In this document: positions 25,192 to 35,770 of the stretch, one piece after another
How the letters are laid out: each line of letters begins with the position of its first letter
Numbering within the stretch: position 1 is the stretch's first letter
Source of the DNA: Anagrus nilaparvatae
Lineage: Eukaryota > Arthropoda > Insecta > Hymenoptera > Mymaridae
Assembly (NCBI GenBank): GCA_022575985.1
Contig: JAKSXM010000142.1
Coordinates: forward strand, 5,954,001 to 6,018,000
Direction: 5' to 3'
Length of the DNA: 64,000 nucleotides
Made by a program: the position numbers and the translations under genes
The notes under the pieces: generated by a model
What the model was told of the DNA's origin: nothing
What the model saw: only the letters and a program-made list of their open reading frames with translations
Database searches by the model: none

Positions 25192-28100
25192 ATGAATATC
25201 CTATTTTTTTTTCTATGCTTTCTTTTTTATTTTGATTTAGTGTTATCTGATAATAAAAAGTATGTTCTTTTAAATTCCGCAAATCGAACAATTCAAACAA
25301 ATCAAACGAATCATGAAAAATTAATCAAACGTTTGCAAGATGATATTCGTGCACTTCATAATTCTGATTTACCTCGCGACAAAAGAGCATTAGGTTTAAT
25401 TCTTCAGAGTTTTATGGAAGCACTTGGATATACTGTATCGCCGATTCAAATTGCCTCACTTCCTGATCCAGCATCTGCAGCCGCGGGATCTGTACCTGGA
25501 AAACTTCCCCCTCCTGCTCCTCCTGCTCCTCCTAATTCAAATAATAAACCTAACTCTGGAAATGGGACTTCGCCTCCTGGAAAAGGTCCTCAAGGTGGTC
25601 CAAAGGGACCATCAACTTCAACAAAGCCAACACCAAGACAAAGAGAAACGATCAAAATAACTGGAGTTGTTAATTTTGGAAAAAACAACAGTAATGCTGA
25701 TTTAGTAGGCCAATTGACGCGTTATGAAGCCTTATTTCATGGCAATTCTACACCTGCAGTTTCTCCAGCCCCATCTTCCTCTCCAGCTCCACCACCTATA
25801 TTACCAATAGATATACGATCAAACTCTTTACCGCAACCTTTATTTGTCAAAATACCTCTACCAATTGTACCAAACCTTCCAGGTCAATTGCCACCATCCC
25901 GAGCACCATCCCGAGCTCCATCCTCAAGCCCAAATTTTAATACTTATACCAATTATAACAAGTTTGAAAATAAAGCACCCAATTTGCCAACTACTACTGT
26001 TCCATTTAACGAAGATTCTGACGATCCGGAAGAATTCAGTGGTTCCAAAGAATACGATAATTCAGAATATGAAAAGCCAAAGTTTGTACCAAAAACAGGC
26101 GAAAGTGAATACAAAAACAGTCATAACACAGAGAAATATATAGTCGAAAATAAGGATATTCGCGATCCTAGCGAAGTTTCTGAAGATGGTCCTGACTCTG
26201 ATATAGAATACAATAAAGATAAGTATACTGATGAACCTAAATGGGAAAAGGATCAAGCCGAAAAATTAAGGCAAATTGAAAAAGAAGAAGAAGAACGCGC
26301 AGAAAGACTTATAGAAGAAAATTATCGAAGAGAAATTCAACGTAATAAAAACCGCGAAAACGATGATGGTAATCGCGAATTTTACAAAATAAGGGCCCAA
26401 GAAATCGATGATAAAAATAGAGACGAGGCTAACAAATATTTTGAAAAAGTAAAAAATACGCCAAGTTTTGAAGATTATGAGCATGATATTGATCAAGGTA
26501 ATTATTACAGACGAGAAGATAATGAAGATTTTGATGATAAAAATTATGAAAATGAAACTGAAAAACCTGAAGTATATGACAATGAAGACGAAAATGGAGA
26601 TGAAAATAACAATTACAATGATAATGAAAATCTTAAACCAACTCTAAAATATCATAACGAATACGAAGCAGTAGAAAAGACCGCAAAAGATTTTAAAAAA
26701 TTACCACTTACCGAAAACCAGTACAAAACTAAAGATTTTGTTTTACGCGACAGTTATGGTGAAAACCTTGAAAAACCTGAAGGAGCAGATGAAAGAGTTG
26801 CTAGTTATTTTACGATGTTTAAGAATCCTAAAACTGGAGTTTATGATCCAGGAAGAGTTCCGACTTATGAGAAATTTAAAGATGGGCAACCAAATGGTAT
26901 TCCTTATGAAGCAGAAGTACTCAAAGGTTATGATAGGATTAATAAAGAATATGGACCAGAAAATAAATATGAAGAGTACGAGATTGATGATAATCAAGAT
27001 CAAATAAACCATAGAGAACAAGGTGATGAAAATAACGAGGGTTATGATGAAAACCCTGAAGGTTATAATGAAAATGAAGAAAGTGATGATGATGAAAATG
27101 AGGAAGAAAGTAGAAATAATGAAAAAGAAGTTGAAACTAGAAATAGGCCAACGACTTTGGAAAAATCTACTAATTTGAAAAGCAATTGCCATCATAATGA
27201 ATCTGGTGATAAAAAAAGAAAAAATCGAAAAAATGGACGGAACTTATCTATCGCTCAAACAAAATTTAAACCAAATACTTATGTACCAAATTATTCAACT
27301 GCTAGTTACAATGAACCTACAGAACTTAACGCTGAAATAATTGAAAAATTAACTACCTTTGAAGTTCCTACAACACTAAATTACAATGAGAACCCAGAAC
27401 CCCGAAAATCAACAGATAGATCTAGAAGAAGAAGAATAAATGTTGGAAGAAAATCTCCGAAAACTGAAACAATACAATTTTCAAATAGAAAAGCACCAGA
27501 AAAATGGCCATCAGCTTCATTTGAATATTTTTTTGATAGTACAGAACGCAATCAAATAAATGTTGACGAAACTCAGCCAGCAGTAACTGCTAATGCAGAA
27601 AATATTCCATACAACCCTACAGATTTAAATATTTTAGAAAATGCTACCCCAAAATTATATGACGATAATCCAAATATAGTTTATGAAAATTTTCCTGTTG
27701 AAGTAATAAGAAATTATCGTAATGATAAAAAAAATATGTACATTGACCAAAACTCAAAAGAGATTGTAAATAATAATAATTATAATGGCCAAAAAAATTT
27801 AAATAATGAATTTTATCCAACAAATCCAACTTTAACATTAAGGAATTTTAAATCAGGGATCCGGCGTATCCCTAAAAATTATGGAATAAATCATCATCCA
27901 GCTGAAAGTAGAGAAATTATAAGAACAAAAAATAAGCGAATAACTATAAGGCCAACTGTTACTAACAGTCACGATAATTTACCATCAAATCAGGAATTTA
28001 TTTTAAGTTCAACCGCAATTGATTCGGATAAGAGAAAACAAGTTTTAAGAGGCGATAAAAAATTAAATAGTGCCGAAATAAATGCAATGTTATTAGATCC

Positions 28101-28269
28101 AAAACCAACGACGCCATATTATTTTGATAATGAATTTAAAAAAGGTTCTGATAGCAGTGCTGAAAATGTCAAAGTTAAAGAATATAGAAATAGTGTCTCA
28201 ACAATACGAGTATCAGAATTAAAAAAATCAATAACTGATGTCCCTATTGATTATTCACAGACTTATTAA
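25192..28269 (+). CDS. Long secreted, intrinsically disordered, acidic protein
   Basis: A single coding exon gives 1025 residues from the ATG at 25192; the frame runs upstream to 25171 without an ATG, and a splice acceptor just before 25192 supports the start. Residues 1-19 form a signal peptide. RDKR at about residues 62-65 is a probable furin-type site. The following segment (ALGLILQSFMEALGYT...) is the only globular-looking, hydrophobic part. Next come two Pro-rich stretches (roughly 100-140 and 190-260) around a more conserved-looking block 'TIKITGVVNFGKNN'. After that come several hundred residues dominated by Glu, Asp, Asn, Lys and Tyr, with N-E-D-rich pseudo-repeats at about 420-660. 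A basic SRRRRINVGRK segment lies near residue 760. Cysteine is nearly absent. Its secreted, extended nature suggests an extracellular-matrix, silk-, cuticle- or venom-gland-type product; I do not recognise the family. Confidence 0.8.
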   Translation: MNILFFFLCFLFYFDLVLSDNKKYVLLNSANRTIQTNQTNHEKLIKRLQDDIRALHNSDLPRDKRALGLILQSFMEALGYTVSPIQIASLPDPASAAAGSVPGKLPPPAPPAPPNSNNKPNSGNGTSPPGKGPQGGPKGPSTSTKPTPRQRETIKITGVVNFGKNNSNADLVGQLTRYEALFHGNSTPAVSPAPSSSPAPPPILPIDIRSNSLPQPLFVKIPLPIVPNLPGQLPPSRAPSRAPSSSPNFNTYTNYNKFENKAPNLPTTTVPFNEDSDDPEEFSGSKEYDNSEYEKPKFVPKTGESEYKNSHNTEKYIVENKDIRDPSEVSEDGPDSDIEYNKDKYTDEPKWEKDQAEKLRQIEKEEEERAERLIEENYRREIQRNKNRENDDGNREFYKIRAQEIDDKNRDEANKYFEKVKNTPSFEDYEHDIDQGNYYRREDNEDFDDKNYENETEKPEVYDNEDENGDENNNYNDNENLKPTLKYHNEYEAVEKTAKDFKKLPLTENQYKTKDFVLRDSYGENLEKPEGADERVASYFTMFKNPKTGVYDPGRVPTYEKFKDGQPNGIPYEAEVLKGYDRINKEYGPENKYEEYEIDDNQDQINHREQGDENNEGYDENPEGYNENEESDDDENEEESRNNEKEVETRNRPTTLEKSTNLKSNCHHNESGDKKRKNRKNGRNLSIAQTKFKPNTYVPNYSTASYNEPTELNAEIIEKLTTFEVPTTLNYNENPEPRKSTDRSRRRRINVGRKSPKTETIQFSNRKAPEKWPSASFEYFFDSTERNQINVDETQPAVTANAENIPYNPTDLNILENATPKLYDDNPNIVYENFPVEVIRNYRNDKKNMYIDQNSKEIVNNNNYNGQKNLNNEFYPTNPTLTLRNFKSGIRRIPKNYGINHHPAESREIIRTKNKRITIRPTVTNSHDNLPSNQEFILSSTAIDSDKRKQVLRGDKKLNSAEINAMLLDPKPTTPYYFDNEFKKGSDSSAENVKVKEYRNSVSTIRVSELKKSITDVPIDYSQTY

Positions 28270-28369
28270 AACCAACAATGATGATTTATATTTTTTAAAG
28301 TGTTAGTAAATACTTCTATTTTTGCATTCATTTTTTAATAGCATATTTCTATCCATAGTCAGAAAAATA

Positions 28370-28565
28370 AATGTGTTGTAACAAATTTTCTTGGTCATTA
28401 GCAAAAGAAGAAAGACTTTTCTGGTCTCACAGTGGCCGGAAAATACATGCTTTTGAAGCAGAAAAATTTTATACGGCCCTTGTCCATAAATAAAGAATGC
28501 CTCAAATTGCAATTTACTTGCGATTTAGGCCATTCTTTACTTTTCTGGACACGAGCCGTAATACT
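28370..28565. repeat. Hairpin repeat shared with 52240-52475
   Basis: Contains aaagaatgcctcaaattgca and its near inverse tgcgatttaggccattcttt about 20 bases apart, and 'cttttctggacacgagcc' at the right. The same arrangement is found at about 52370-52470 with a longer loop. Confidence 0.5.
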
Positions 28566-28767
28566 ATACTATTTTCATTAATTAAAACCACCAATTATAA
28601 ACTCGCTATTAAATGATTGAAAATCCGTATTTTTATATATACAATAATTTTTTTTTAATTAAGAAATAATGTAGGAAATGTTTCAAAAACCATTAAAATC
28701 TTGCTAAAATCAAAAAATTTTTTTTACGTATTTTAATAAATTAATTGGTAAAATTTTTATTTTTCAG

Positions 28768-28860
28768 GAAAAGCAAAAGCAGTCAGAACAGCAAAATGAT
28801 TTGGAGAATAAAATATGCCAGATTTTAGATAATCTAAAAACGCGCTTATTATTAGAATGA
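28768..28860 (+). CDS. Possible terminal exon of the coiled-coil gene at 14397
   Basis: After TTTTTCAG a phase-0 frame of 30 codons ends in TGA. It is rich in Gln, Glu, Lys and Leu with heptad-like hydrophobic spacing, like the first two exons at 14397-14617, which also end in phase 0. There is no ATG early in the frame, so it must be a 3' exon of something upstream on the plus strand. No closer donor-bearing orphan exon was seen. The link over 14 kb is inference and could be wrong. Confidence 0.35.
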   Translation, partial: EKQKQSEQQNDLENKICQILDNLKTRLLLE

Positions 28861-29141
28861 ATCATAAAAAATCAAGCAAGTTGAAATGAAAAATAAAAAT
28901 TTATACTGTTAATAATAGAGTTTAATTTAAAAAATGTTCATATATATTTAAAAAAATACAAATAGGATATATATTTTTAAATTTGAGATATATTTTAAGA
29001 TTTGTGGATTGATAAATAATTATTAAGTCAAATGTGTAATTAATTTTATCTTTTAATAAGACAAAAACCGATATTATACGCTTTAATTTTATGTTGGTAC
29101 CTATTATATTTTTAATAATACAATGTAAGAAAAAAGGTACC

Positions 29142-29546
29142 CACTGTAAAAAGTAACTTTCTTGTACTAACAAAAAAATTAGAACGTTTTCGAAAAATTA
29201 GTAAATTTTCAAAAAAATTTGTAAATATTCGAAAAAAATCGTAAATTTACTAAATTTAGTATATTAACAAAAAATTCGAGTATTCTCGATTTTTTTTGTG
29301 AATTCGTAAGAAAAATTGATAATTTACAATTTTTTTTCGAAAATTTACAAAAAATAGTTGTGAATTTACAACTTTTTTCGTAAAATCAAAAAAAAAAAAA
29401 ATCGAGAATTTTTCGATAATATACTAAATACCTATAGTAAATTTACAATTTTTATCGAATATTTACAAATTTTTTTGAAAATTTACTAATTTTTCGAAAA
29501 AATTCTATTTTTATTTGTTAATTTAAGAAAGTTACTTTTTACAGTG
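29142..29546. mobile_element. CACTGTAAAAAGTAAC foldback MITE, copy 3
   Basis: 405 bp, ends CACTGTAAAAAGTAACTTTC and the exact inverse; the interior is palindromic as in copies 1, 2 and 4. Confidence 0.8.
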
Positions 29547-29549
29547 CTT

Positions 29550-30705
29550 ATATTATTTCTGAAACAGCAAAAAAATATCGATATTTAATGGTCATTTTAG
29601 AAATTGACTAAATAAATTTTTACTTGAGATTTCAAAATTTTGTTTTTTAGTTTTTTGATTTTGTATTGGTATTCAAATATTAAAAAAAAAAATTCTTTAA
29701 AAACAGCAATAAGCAAATTTTTAGCAAAACTTCTCTCGTAAAAAAAAATAATATAAAAGCAACATAATTTCTAGAATCTTGAATCCTTTGGTTAATTATA
29801 CTAAAGGAAGTCCTTTTATTCAGACATATTTTAGATATTTTTAAAACAATGTACAAAAAAAAGTATCATAAATAAAAAAATTTTGGATTTTAACCTTTTT
29901 TTTTTATCATTTTCATATTTTTAATTTTATACAAATCCATTATTTTTTATATTCTTTTTTTTGATTGACATTTTAGATCCAAAATTTGGATCCAAGAAAA
30001 AATCCAGAGAACTTTCAATGCATTTCTCTTTTATTTGACCATTTTATTTTTTAATTTGATATTCTATAATATAATTAATTAAAAAATATTGATATCACAT
30101 TTAAAAAGAAAAAAAGTTTTTTTTTTGAATTTTTGTCCTGATAAAATTAATTTCTACACGTGTTTGTTTATATATTTAAATGTACTAATTTACAGTGATA
30201 AAATATGTAACGCCTATGTAAAAATTTTAAAATAATAAATATATTATCAATGTTAATAATTATTAAACAATCATAATTATTTAGATGTAGTGCCTTTCCT
30301 ATTTTCAAATATTTTGAATTATTTTCAAAATTCAAAAAGTTCAATAACAACGAAAACTGTAATACCGACAGTAAGTTGTTTTGAATGTTTTCTATTTTAT
30401 CAATTGTTTACAATGCAGATTAACAATTTGCACGTTTTTTGATAATCAAAATCACGTTCAGTTTCTTTAAAATTAGTTAGTTTTTTAGTAATTTCGTTGT
30501 AAATTAAACCCAAAAGGATTTTTTCTTTTTTATAATAAGAAATCGTAAGTTTTTTTACAAATATTACTTGCTGACCCAATTAATTTTAATATTAGAGTCT
30601 CTTAATATTATTGTTTAGTTTTGATATAAATCAAACAATTGTATATGAGTCTAGTACAAAAAACTTTTACCAAATTTACTTATAAATTTTTAAATTAAAA
30701 TAAAT
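29550..30705. other. AT-rich intergenic DNA upstream of PUS10
   Basis: No gene is supported. The last ~400 bases (about 30350-30709) are less monotonous than the rest and probably contain the PUS10 promoter, but I cannot name a site. Confidence 0.35.
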
Positions 30706-30709
30706 AAAC

Positions 30710-32212
30710 ATGGAAAATCAAACCATAACTATAAAACAAGAGACTTTTTCTATTTTAAAGAAAATTGGTTGTTGCTTGAGATGTAGAATGCGATTCTCTG
30801 GTGTTTTTGATGATGAATGTTATGCTGATCCTGTTATTTATTTCAATAAACTACTGTCAACCAATATTCTTTATGAAGATGTAGACATATGTGTATCTTG
30901 TTTAGGATTGCTTCAAAATAATGTGTTACAAAATTGTGTTAAACGTTTGGCTTTAGAAATTGAAAATTTTGATTGCGACTGTGATACTTATTCATTGTCT
31001 TTGGGTATTCCAGCAGCTATAATGATTAGAGAAAAAGCAACCATAATGCATTTAAAAAATAATTTAAATTCATATGACATGGATGACTTAAAAATAAATA
31101 ACATTAAAGATATTTGGAAGTATCTAGTAATCAAAGAACTTAATTTGACTGATAAAAAATTAACTGAGAATTCAAACACTGATTCAGGTCTTATTATTGA
31201 AATTAATATGACTTATTCTAAAGATGAAGAAGAATGTCAAGATATATTTGAAACTCAGTTTTATGACCCAGATAGCTCAAAAAAAAGTAAGAAACACAAT
31301 CAATTTAGCAAAAAAAAAATGGAATCTATCATGACTTCTATAACAGATGATAATTTTATAAAGTATTCTGAAATTCCACCAAAATTTACTGATAAATTAG
31401 TTAATATTGATTCAATAATATGTAGACAAAGCAGTATTTTTGTAGGTGCTAGATATAATAAGTTTTCACGAAAACTAAGTCAAACACCTTGGTTTATTGA
31501 TGGAAAAAGTATACATGAAACATCTGTTCAAGATTTAATATGTGCAAGATTACAAGAATATACAAAATCTGATTCAATAAAATTCTTATCATCTGGAAGA
31601 GAAGATGTAGACGTTCGTATGCTTGGAAAAGGCCGTCCATTTGCTGTAGAATTAGTTAATCCAAAATTTACTAAATACTTGGAAGAAAATTTAAGAGACT
31701 TGAAAACAAAAATAAATGAAGAAAATACAATTGTTAAAATTACTTCTGATCTTAAAATATTAAATAATAATGATTTAAAAATGTTAAAAGATGGTGAACA
31801 ATCAAAAACTAAAACTTATAGAGCCTTATGCATATGTAAAAAAAAAGTTGATGAAAATACATTAGTGGAAAAATTGAATTCTATAAAAAAATGTAAAATT
31901 ATTCAAAAAACACCTGTTAGAGTTCTTCATAGGAGACCATTTAAACTAAGAGAACGAAATATTTACAATATAAGAGGTCGCACACCAACTGAAAAAGAAA
32001 TTGATCAGTTTTCAAAAGTTTTTAAGTATAATTCAGCTGCTAATTCTTTGGTTATTATTGACTTAAAAACTGAAGCTGGAACTTATGTAAAAGAATTTGT
32101 ACATGGAGATTATGCAAGAACTATACCTAATCTTTCTGGGATGTTGGGAGTTGAAATGGACATTATAGCTCTGGATGTTATGCAAATAAATCTTGATTGG
32201 CCTATTTTTTAA
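30710..32212 (+). CDS. PUS10: tRNA pseudouridine synthase Pus10
   Basis: The gene is intronless and encodes 500 residues, close to the ~530 of animal PUS10. The N-terminal part has paired cysteines C22-x2-C25 and C61-x2-C64, matching the zinc-binding accessory (THUMP-containing) region of the family. The C-terminal catalytic domain contains 'FVGARYNKFSRKLSQTPW' near residues 243-260 and SSGREDVDVRMLGKGRPF around 293-310, whose Asp-containing GREDVD motif holds the catalytic aspartate. It continues with 'VRVLHRRP' and ends with 'GTYVKEFVHGD..RT.PNL'. Family knowledge: Pus10 makes pseudouridine 54 (and 55 in archaea) in the tRNA T-loop, and in mammals also assists microRNA processing. ZNF511 follows 437 bp downstream on the same strand. 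The open frame and conserved motifs indicate a functional gene. Confidence 0.95.
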   Translation: MENQTITIKQETFSILKKIGCCLRCRMRFSGVFDDECYADPVIYFNKLLSTNILYEDVDICVSCLGLLQNNVLQNCVKRLALEIENFDCDCDTYSLSLGIPAAIMIREKATIMHLKNNLNSYDMDDLKINNIKDIWKYLVIKELNLTDKKLTENSNTDSGLIIEINMTYSKDEEECQDIFETQFYDPDSSKKSKKHNQFSKKKMESIMTSITDDNFIKYSEIPPKFTDKLVNIDSIICRQSSIFVGARYNKFSRKLSQTPWFIDGKSIHETSVQDLICARLQEYTKSDSIKFLSSGREDVDVRMLGKGRPFAVELVNPKFTKYLEENLRDLKTKINEENTIVKITSDLKILNNNDLKMLKDGEQSKTKTYRALCICKKKVDENTLVEKLNSIKKCKIIQKTPVRVLHRRPFKLRERNIYNIRGRTPTEKEIDQFSKVFKYNSAANSLVIIDLKTEAGTYVKEFVHGDYARTIPNLSGMLGVEMDIIALDVMQINLDWPIF

Positions 32213-32649
32213 AACTGAAATAAATGTATAAAACAAAATGTTATTGTTAATAATGATAAAAAATAAAAATCATAAAAAATAAATCTTTCTAAATTTTTAA
32301 AGTTAAATAATTGTATTTTTTTTTTTATATTAAAAAAAAATTAAAATTTATTTTCCAAAAACCATTAGGTTTCTTATTTACTCATTTGATAGTAAATTTT
32401 AAATTAATGAATAAAATTATTTAAAATAATTAAAATACATATTTTATATCTGAATATTAAATTATTTAATTAGATTGCGTAAATGTAATTTATTTTTATA
32501 GTGGCTGATTAAAGGAGTCTTAAGAAAACACAATATTTGTATTCTTCTGCATGTGAATGGCAGATTGTAAAACATTAAGACAAAATTTATTAAACATGAA
32601 AAGATATTAGTTTTTTATGGAAAAAAAGTATTTATAAATTAAAAAAAAC
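32213..32649. other. PUS10-ZNF511 intergenic region
   Basis: AT-rich, with several AATAAA-like words just after the PUS10 stop (for example near 32278) suited to polyadenylation. No other feature seen. Confidence 0.35.
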
Positions 32650-33572
32650 ATGTCAACTGAAGATATTGATATTATATTAAAAAATTTTGGAGTTGGTCAA
32701 CGTAAAATGAATGATCCTTTTTTTGAAGATATTTACAAAAATTGTAAAGTTTTTGAACGAAAAGGAGTGATAATTGAAGATGAAACAGAGCTTAGTCTTA
32801 ATGAGTAATTATTATTTTAGTTGTATTAAAATTTTACATAAATGTGATCATGATTGTTACTCTTTACTAGATTAAAAGAATTTTCATGCAATGCATGTCA
32901 GGCAACTTTTCAAAGTTTAATGGATTTTGAATTGCACTATCATGATATTCATCGATTTGTTTGTGCTCAATGCAAAAAATGGAGACCTACAGCTAGACTT
33001 CTTGAAATACATGTACAAGAAAATCATGATAGCTTTTTTAAAGTCTTAGCCGAAAAAAAACCAATGGTTAGTTAATAAATTTTTGTTTTAATAATTATAA
33101 TTTGTAATTAATAATTTTTTTACAGTATCAGTGTTTCCTATCTGAATGTGATGTTAAATTTAGTAATCCTTTTGAACGTCGAGAGCATTGTATCCTTATA
33201 CATGAATTTCCAAAAAATTATCGATTTGATGAATATCTGCATGTTAAGAAAGATGATCAAAAAAATGATAGTGCAATGGAAACGGATGATTCTTTAACTA
33301 GTAAAAATAACTCTAAAATATTTTTATGTAAAAATAAAAAGCAGAAAACGTTCAGCAAAGCTAGTGTTAGTACTAAAAATATGGTAGAAAAAAAAGATAA
33401 TTCAAGTGATAAAAATATTGAGTCCAAAAAGTCTATTGTTACTATGTTTGTACCGAGGCAAGTACAACAAAAGTCATTTGCTAAGGTTTTATCAAAAAAT
33501 GAAAATTTAGTCAAAAATAATTCTAAGTTTCAAAATATGATGGATTTAGCAGAATCTCTTCCAGATACTTAA
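32650..33572 (+). CDS. ZNF511: Zinc finger protein 511 homologue (three C2H2 fingers), three exons
   Basis: Exons are 32650-32804, 32871-33066 and 33126-33572, all with GT..AG introns (66 and 59 bp), giving 265 residues. C2H2 fingers lie at residues 58-79 (C58, C61, H74, H79), 83-104 (C83, C86, H99, H104) and 120-143 (C120, C125, H138, H143). The tightly packed arrangement, 'HD.FF..LAE....YQC' linker and 'FP..YRFD' after finger 3 are diagnostic of ZNF511, whose Drosophila homologue is, from memory, l(2)k10201. The C-terminal ~110 residues are Lys/Ser/Asn-rich and probably disordered. Function is poorly known: nuclear, presumably nucleic-acid binding. The 3' end faces the giant-like gene, convergent, with 700 bp between. 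Confidence 0.92.
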
Positions 33573-34274
33573 GTTGTTAATAAAAATTTAAAATATATAA
33601 ATATTTAATATAAGTGTTTATTATATAAATATTTATAATATAAATATATAATTATAAAATTATAGTTGAAGTTATAATATATTTTTTATATTAAGTTTTC
33701 AGGATTTATATATTTTTTTAATAAATCATTTTAACACAAAATTTGTTTAATATAATTTTTATTATGAAATATATAATTCAAATATTCAAATATATAATTC
33801 AAATATTTGAATAGTCAGTCTTTTTTATTATTTATTATTTATCAATAATAAATTAAATTACATTAGCAAATATTTACATACATATTATATTTCTACATGC
33901 TTGTTCACTACTTTAAATTTTACAAAATCTATTTATTTTAATTATAATTAGTTATTATTTACAAAAATTTATTTTTAAAGTTACACCTATAAGCAGAAAT
34001 TATTAGTAATCTTTAATAAGTCTTATATAAAAATATTCTTTTATATTACAATTTTGACTTGAACTTTTTTCACTGTACATTTTATATTTTACACTATCTA
34101 ATAACAACAAATATAAAACTAATATATTCGTTGATAATAATTACACATAACAATTCAATATATAATATACCTATATAATGACTTTTCAAGAATGTTCATT
34201 TGTACAAAATTTTTTTAAATCTATTAAGCTATAAGCACAACCTAAATTTATATTTATAAGTATAATTGTACGTT
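33573..34274. other. Convergent 3' region between ZNF511 and the giant-like gene
   Basis: Very AT-rich. Contains a short direct repeat 'ttcaaatattcaaatatataattcaaatatt' style run near 33778-33810. Likely the 3' untranslated regions of both genes. Confidence 0.4.
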
Positions 34275-35363
34275 TTATATTGAGTAATACACACACCTTA
34301 AGTTTTTATTTTCTTTTCTGAGTGCTTCAACTTCATATTTCAGTTTCAAATATTCACTTTCAAAAAACGCCGCTTTGATGGCGATTTCATCTTCTTTTGC
34401 TCTTCTAGCATCTCTTGACCTTTTGGCAGCTTCATTATTTTTTCTTCTTTTTTCCAAGTAATCTGGATCTTTAATATTATTTTCATTATTATTTTTATTA
34501 TCATCTAACTCTTGAGGTGGGTGATTTGGACTTTTGTGATTATTCCTACGCATTTTCACATTTGTACCATCATTGCTGCTTTTAATGGAATCTAACATTT
34601 TGTCTCTGAATTCTAAATAAGCTCCATTTAAATCTTTATCATATAACAGTGCAGAATTCATTGGTGCAACTGTAAAAGATAATGGTTCTTTTCCATAAGC
34701 TTTGAAAGGCCTAGCAGGTTTTTTTTCTTCAATACTTGTTGGAGAAGTTGTTGCTGGAATATGCATTTGTGGACTTAATGGCACATTATTTTGATGAGTC
34801 AATAGTTGTGGTAAAATTGTTGGCACTATTGTATTTATTGGAAGACTACTTGCTAAAATAGGATACCCAACTGAATGATGAATAAAATTTTCTGCATTTT
34901 GCTGATTAATATTATTATTATTTAAAGGTGTTGAATAATCATATTTTGCTTTTTTTGGAGAATTAGAATCCGACGGCGGTGTTACCATAAATGTACGAGT
35001 TTCATACGGACTTTTTCTGTCAAATGTTGAATTTGTATAAATTGGCCATTTCTGTACACGATGAAAACTACTGTTTTCTTTATTTTGAAATTGGTTATAA
35101 ATAATTTTGTCACAGTTGTTATTATTTTTTTCTACAGGCGAATCATCAGCCGCCAAATTAGGAATCGGTGAATATTTCTCTTTGATTGATGAGTAAGATA
35201 TAGGTGATAATTGCGGTGTTGGTGGCGACTTCTTGAAAGATAAATCCAGAACAGGTTCCTCAACTTTTTTCTTAATTTCTGGTTGATTAAGAAAATTGTA
35301 GGAACTTATAAAGTTCTTTTTGATGGAAAAATCAGCAGCATTGTTTTCAAATAATTTTGTCAT
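34275..35363 (-). CDS. gt: Giant-like bZIP transcription factor
   Basis: One coding exon encodes 362 residues. The bZIP domain is at the very C terminus (about 299-362): basic region '[20 protein letters not shown]' followed by a leucine zipper with Leu/Val/Phe at heptad positions, ending only a few residues after the zipper. This basic region is of the PAR/giant/CES-2 class. The N terminus has VLDLSFK at 38-44, a PxDLS-like CtBP-recruiting motif found in Giant proteins, followed by Ser/Pro-rich and Asn-rich regions. A C-terminal bZIP and N-terminal VLDLS favour giant over vrille or Pdp1, but I have not aligned them. Giant is a gap-gene repressor in insect embryos and also acts later. A splice acceptor (TTTTTACAG on the minus strand) at 35384 suggests a 5'-UTR intron. 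The first zipper position is Phe instead of the usual Leu. Confidence 0.82.
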   Translation of the reverse strand: MTKLFENNAADFSIKKNFISSYNFLNQPEIKKKVEEPVLDLSFKKSPPTPQLSPISYSSIKEKYSPIPNLAADDSPVEKNNNNCDKIIYNQFQNKENSSFHRVQKWPIYTNSTFDRKSPYETRTFMVTPPSDSNSPKKAKYDYSTPLNNNNINQQNAENFIHHSVGYPILASSLPINTIVPTILPQLLTHQNNVPLSPQMHIPATTSPTSIEEKKPARPFKAYGKEPLSFTVAPMNSALLYDKDLNGAYLEFRDKMLDSIKSSNDGTNVKMRRNNHKSPNHPPQELDDNKNNNENNIKDPDYLEKRRKNNEAAKRSRDARRAKEDEIAIKAAFFESEYLKLKYEVEALRKENKNLRCVYYSI

Positions 35364-35464
35364 TTTCTTTAATTTTTATGAAATCTGTAAAAATAAAAAA
35401 AAAATTTACGTTAGACAGTTATCCAGCTTTCAAATAAAAATTGTGTAAATTATCAAATTCAAAA

Positions 35465-35770
35465 AAAATATTTTAGGCGCGCTTATATATAAAAATTTAC
35501 TTTAAAAAATTATAATAAATTATTGATAAAAAAAAAGCTAATTATAAAAAGCAAAATTAAAGAAAACTGAACAAAAAAAAATTTTGTTAATCATTTTAGT
35601 TCGTAAAAAAAAAAATATTTTAGGCGCGCTTATAATATAAAAATTTACTTCAAAAAATCATAATAAATTATTGATAAAATAAAAACTGAATTTAAAATGC
35701 AAAATAAAAAAAAATTGAGTTAATATTTCTAGTTTAAAAAAATAATAATTAAGTAAAACCAATTAAATAC
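35465..35770. repeat. Two tandem ~147-bp copies with GGCGCGC upstream of giant-like
   Basis: 'atattttaggcgcgcttata' occurs at about 35469 and 35616 with the following 70 bases also alike (ataaaaatttactt.aaaaa.t.ataataaattattgataaa). It lies in the 5'-UTR intron or promoter region of the giant-like gene. Confidence 0.65.

Noticed and set aside
26743..27195. 150-codon minus-strand frame rich in Ile/Phe
   Set aside because: Antisense shadow of the Glu/Asn-rich part of the long acidic protein gene.
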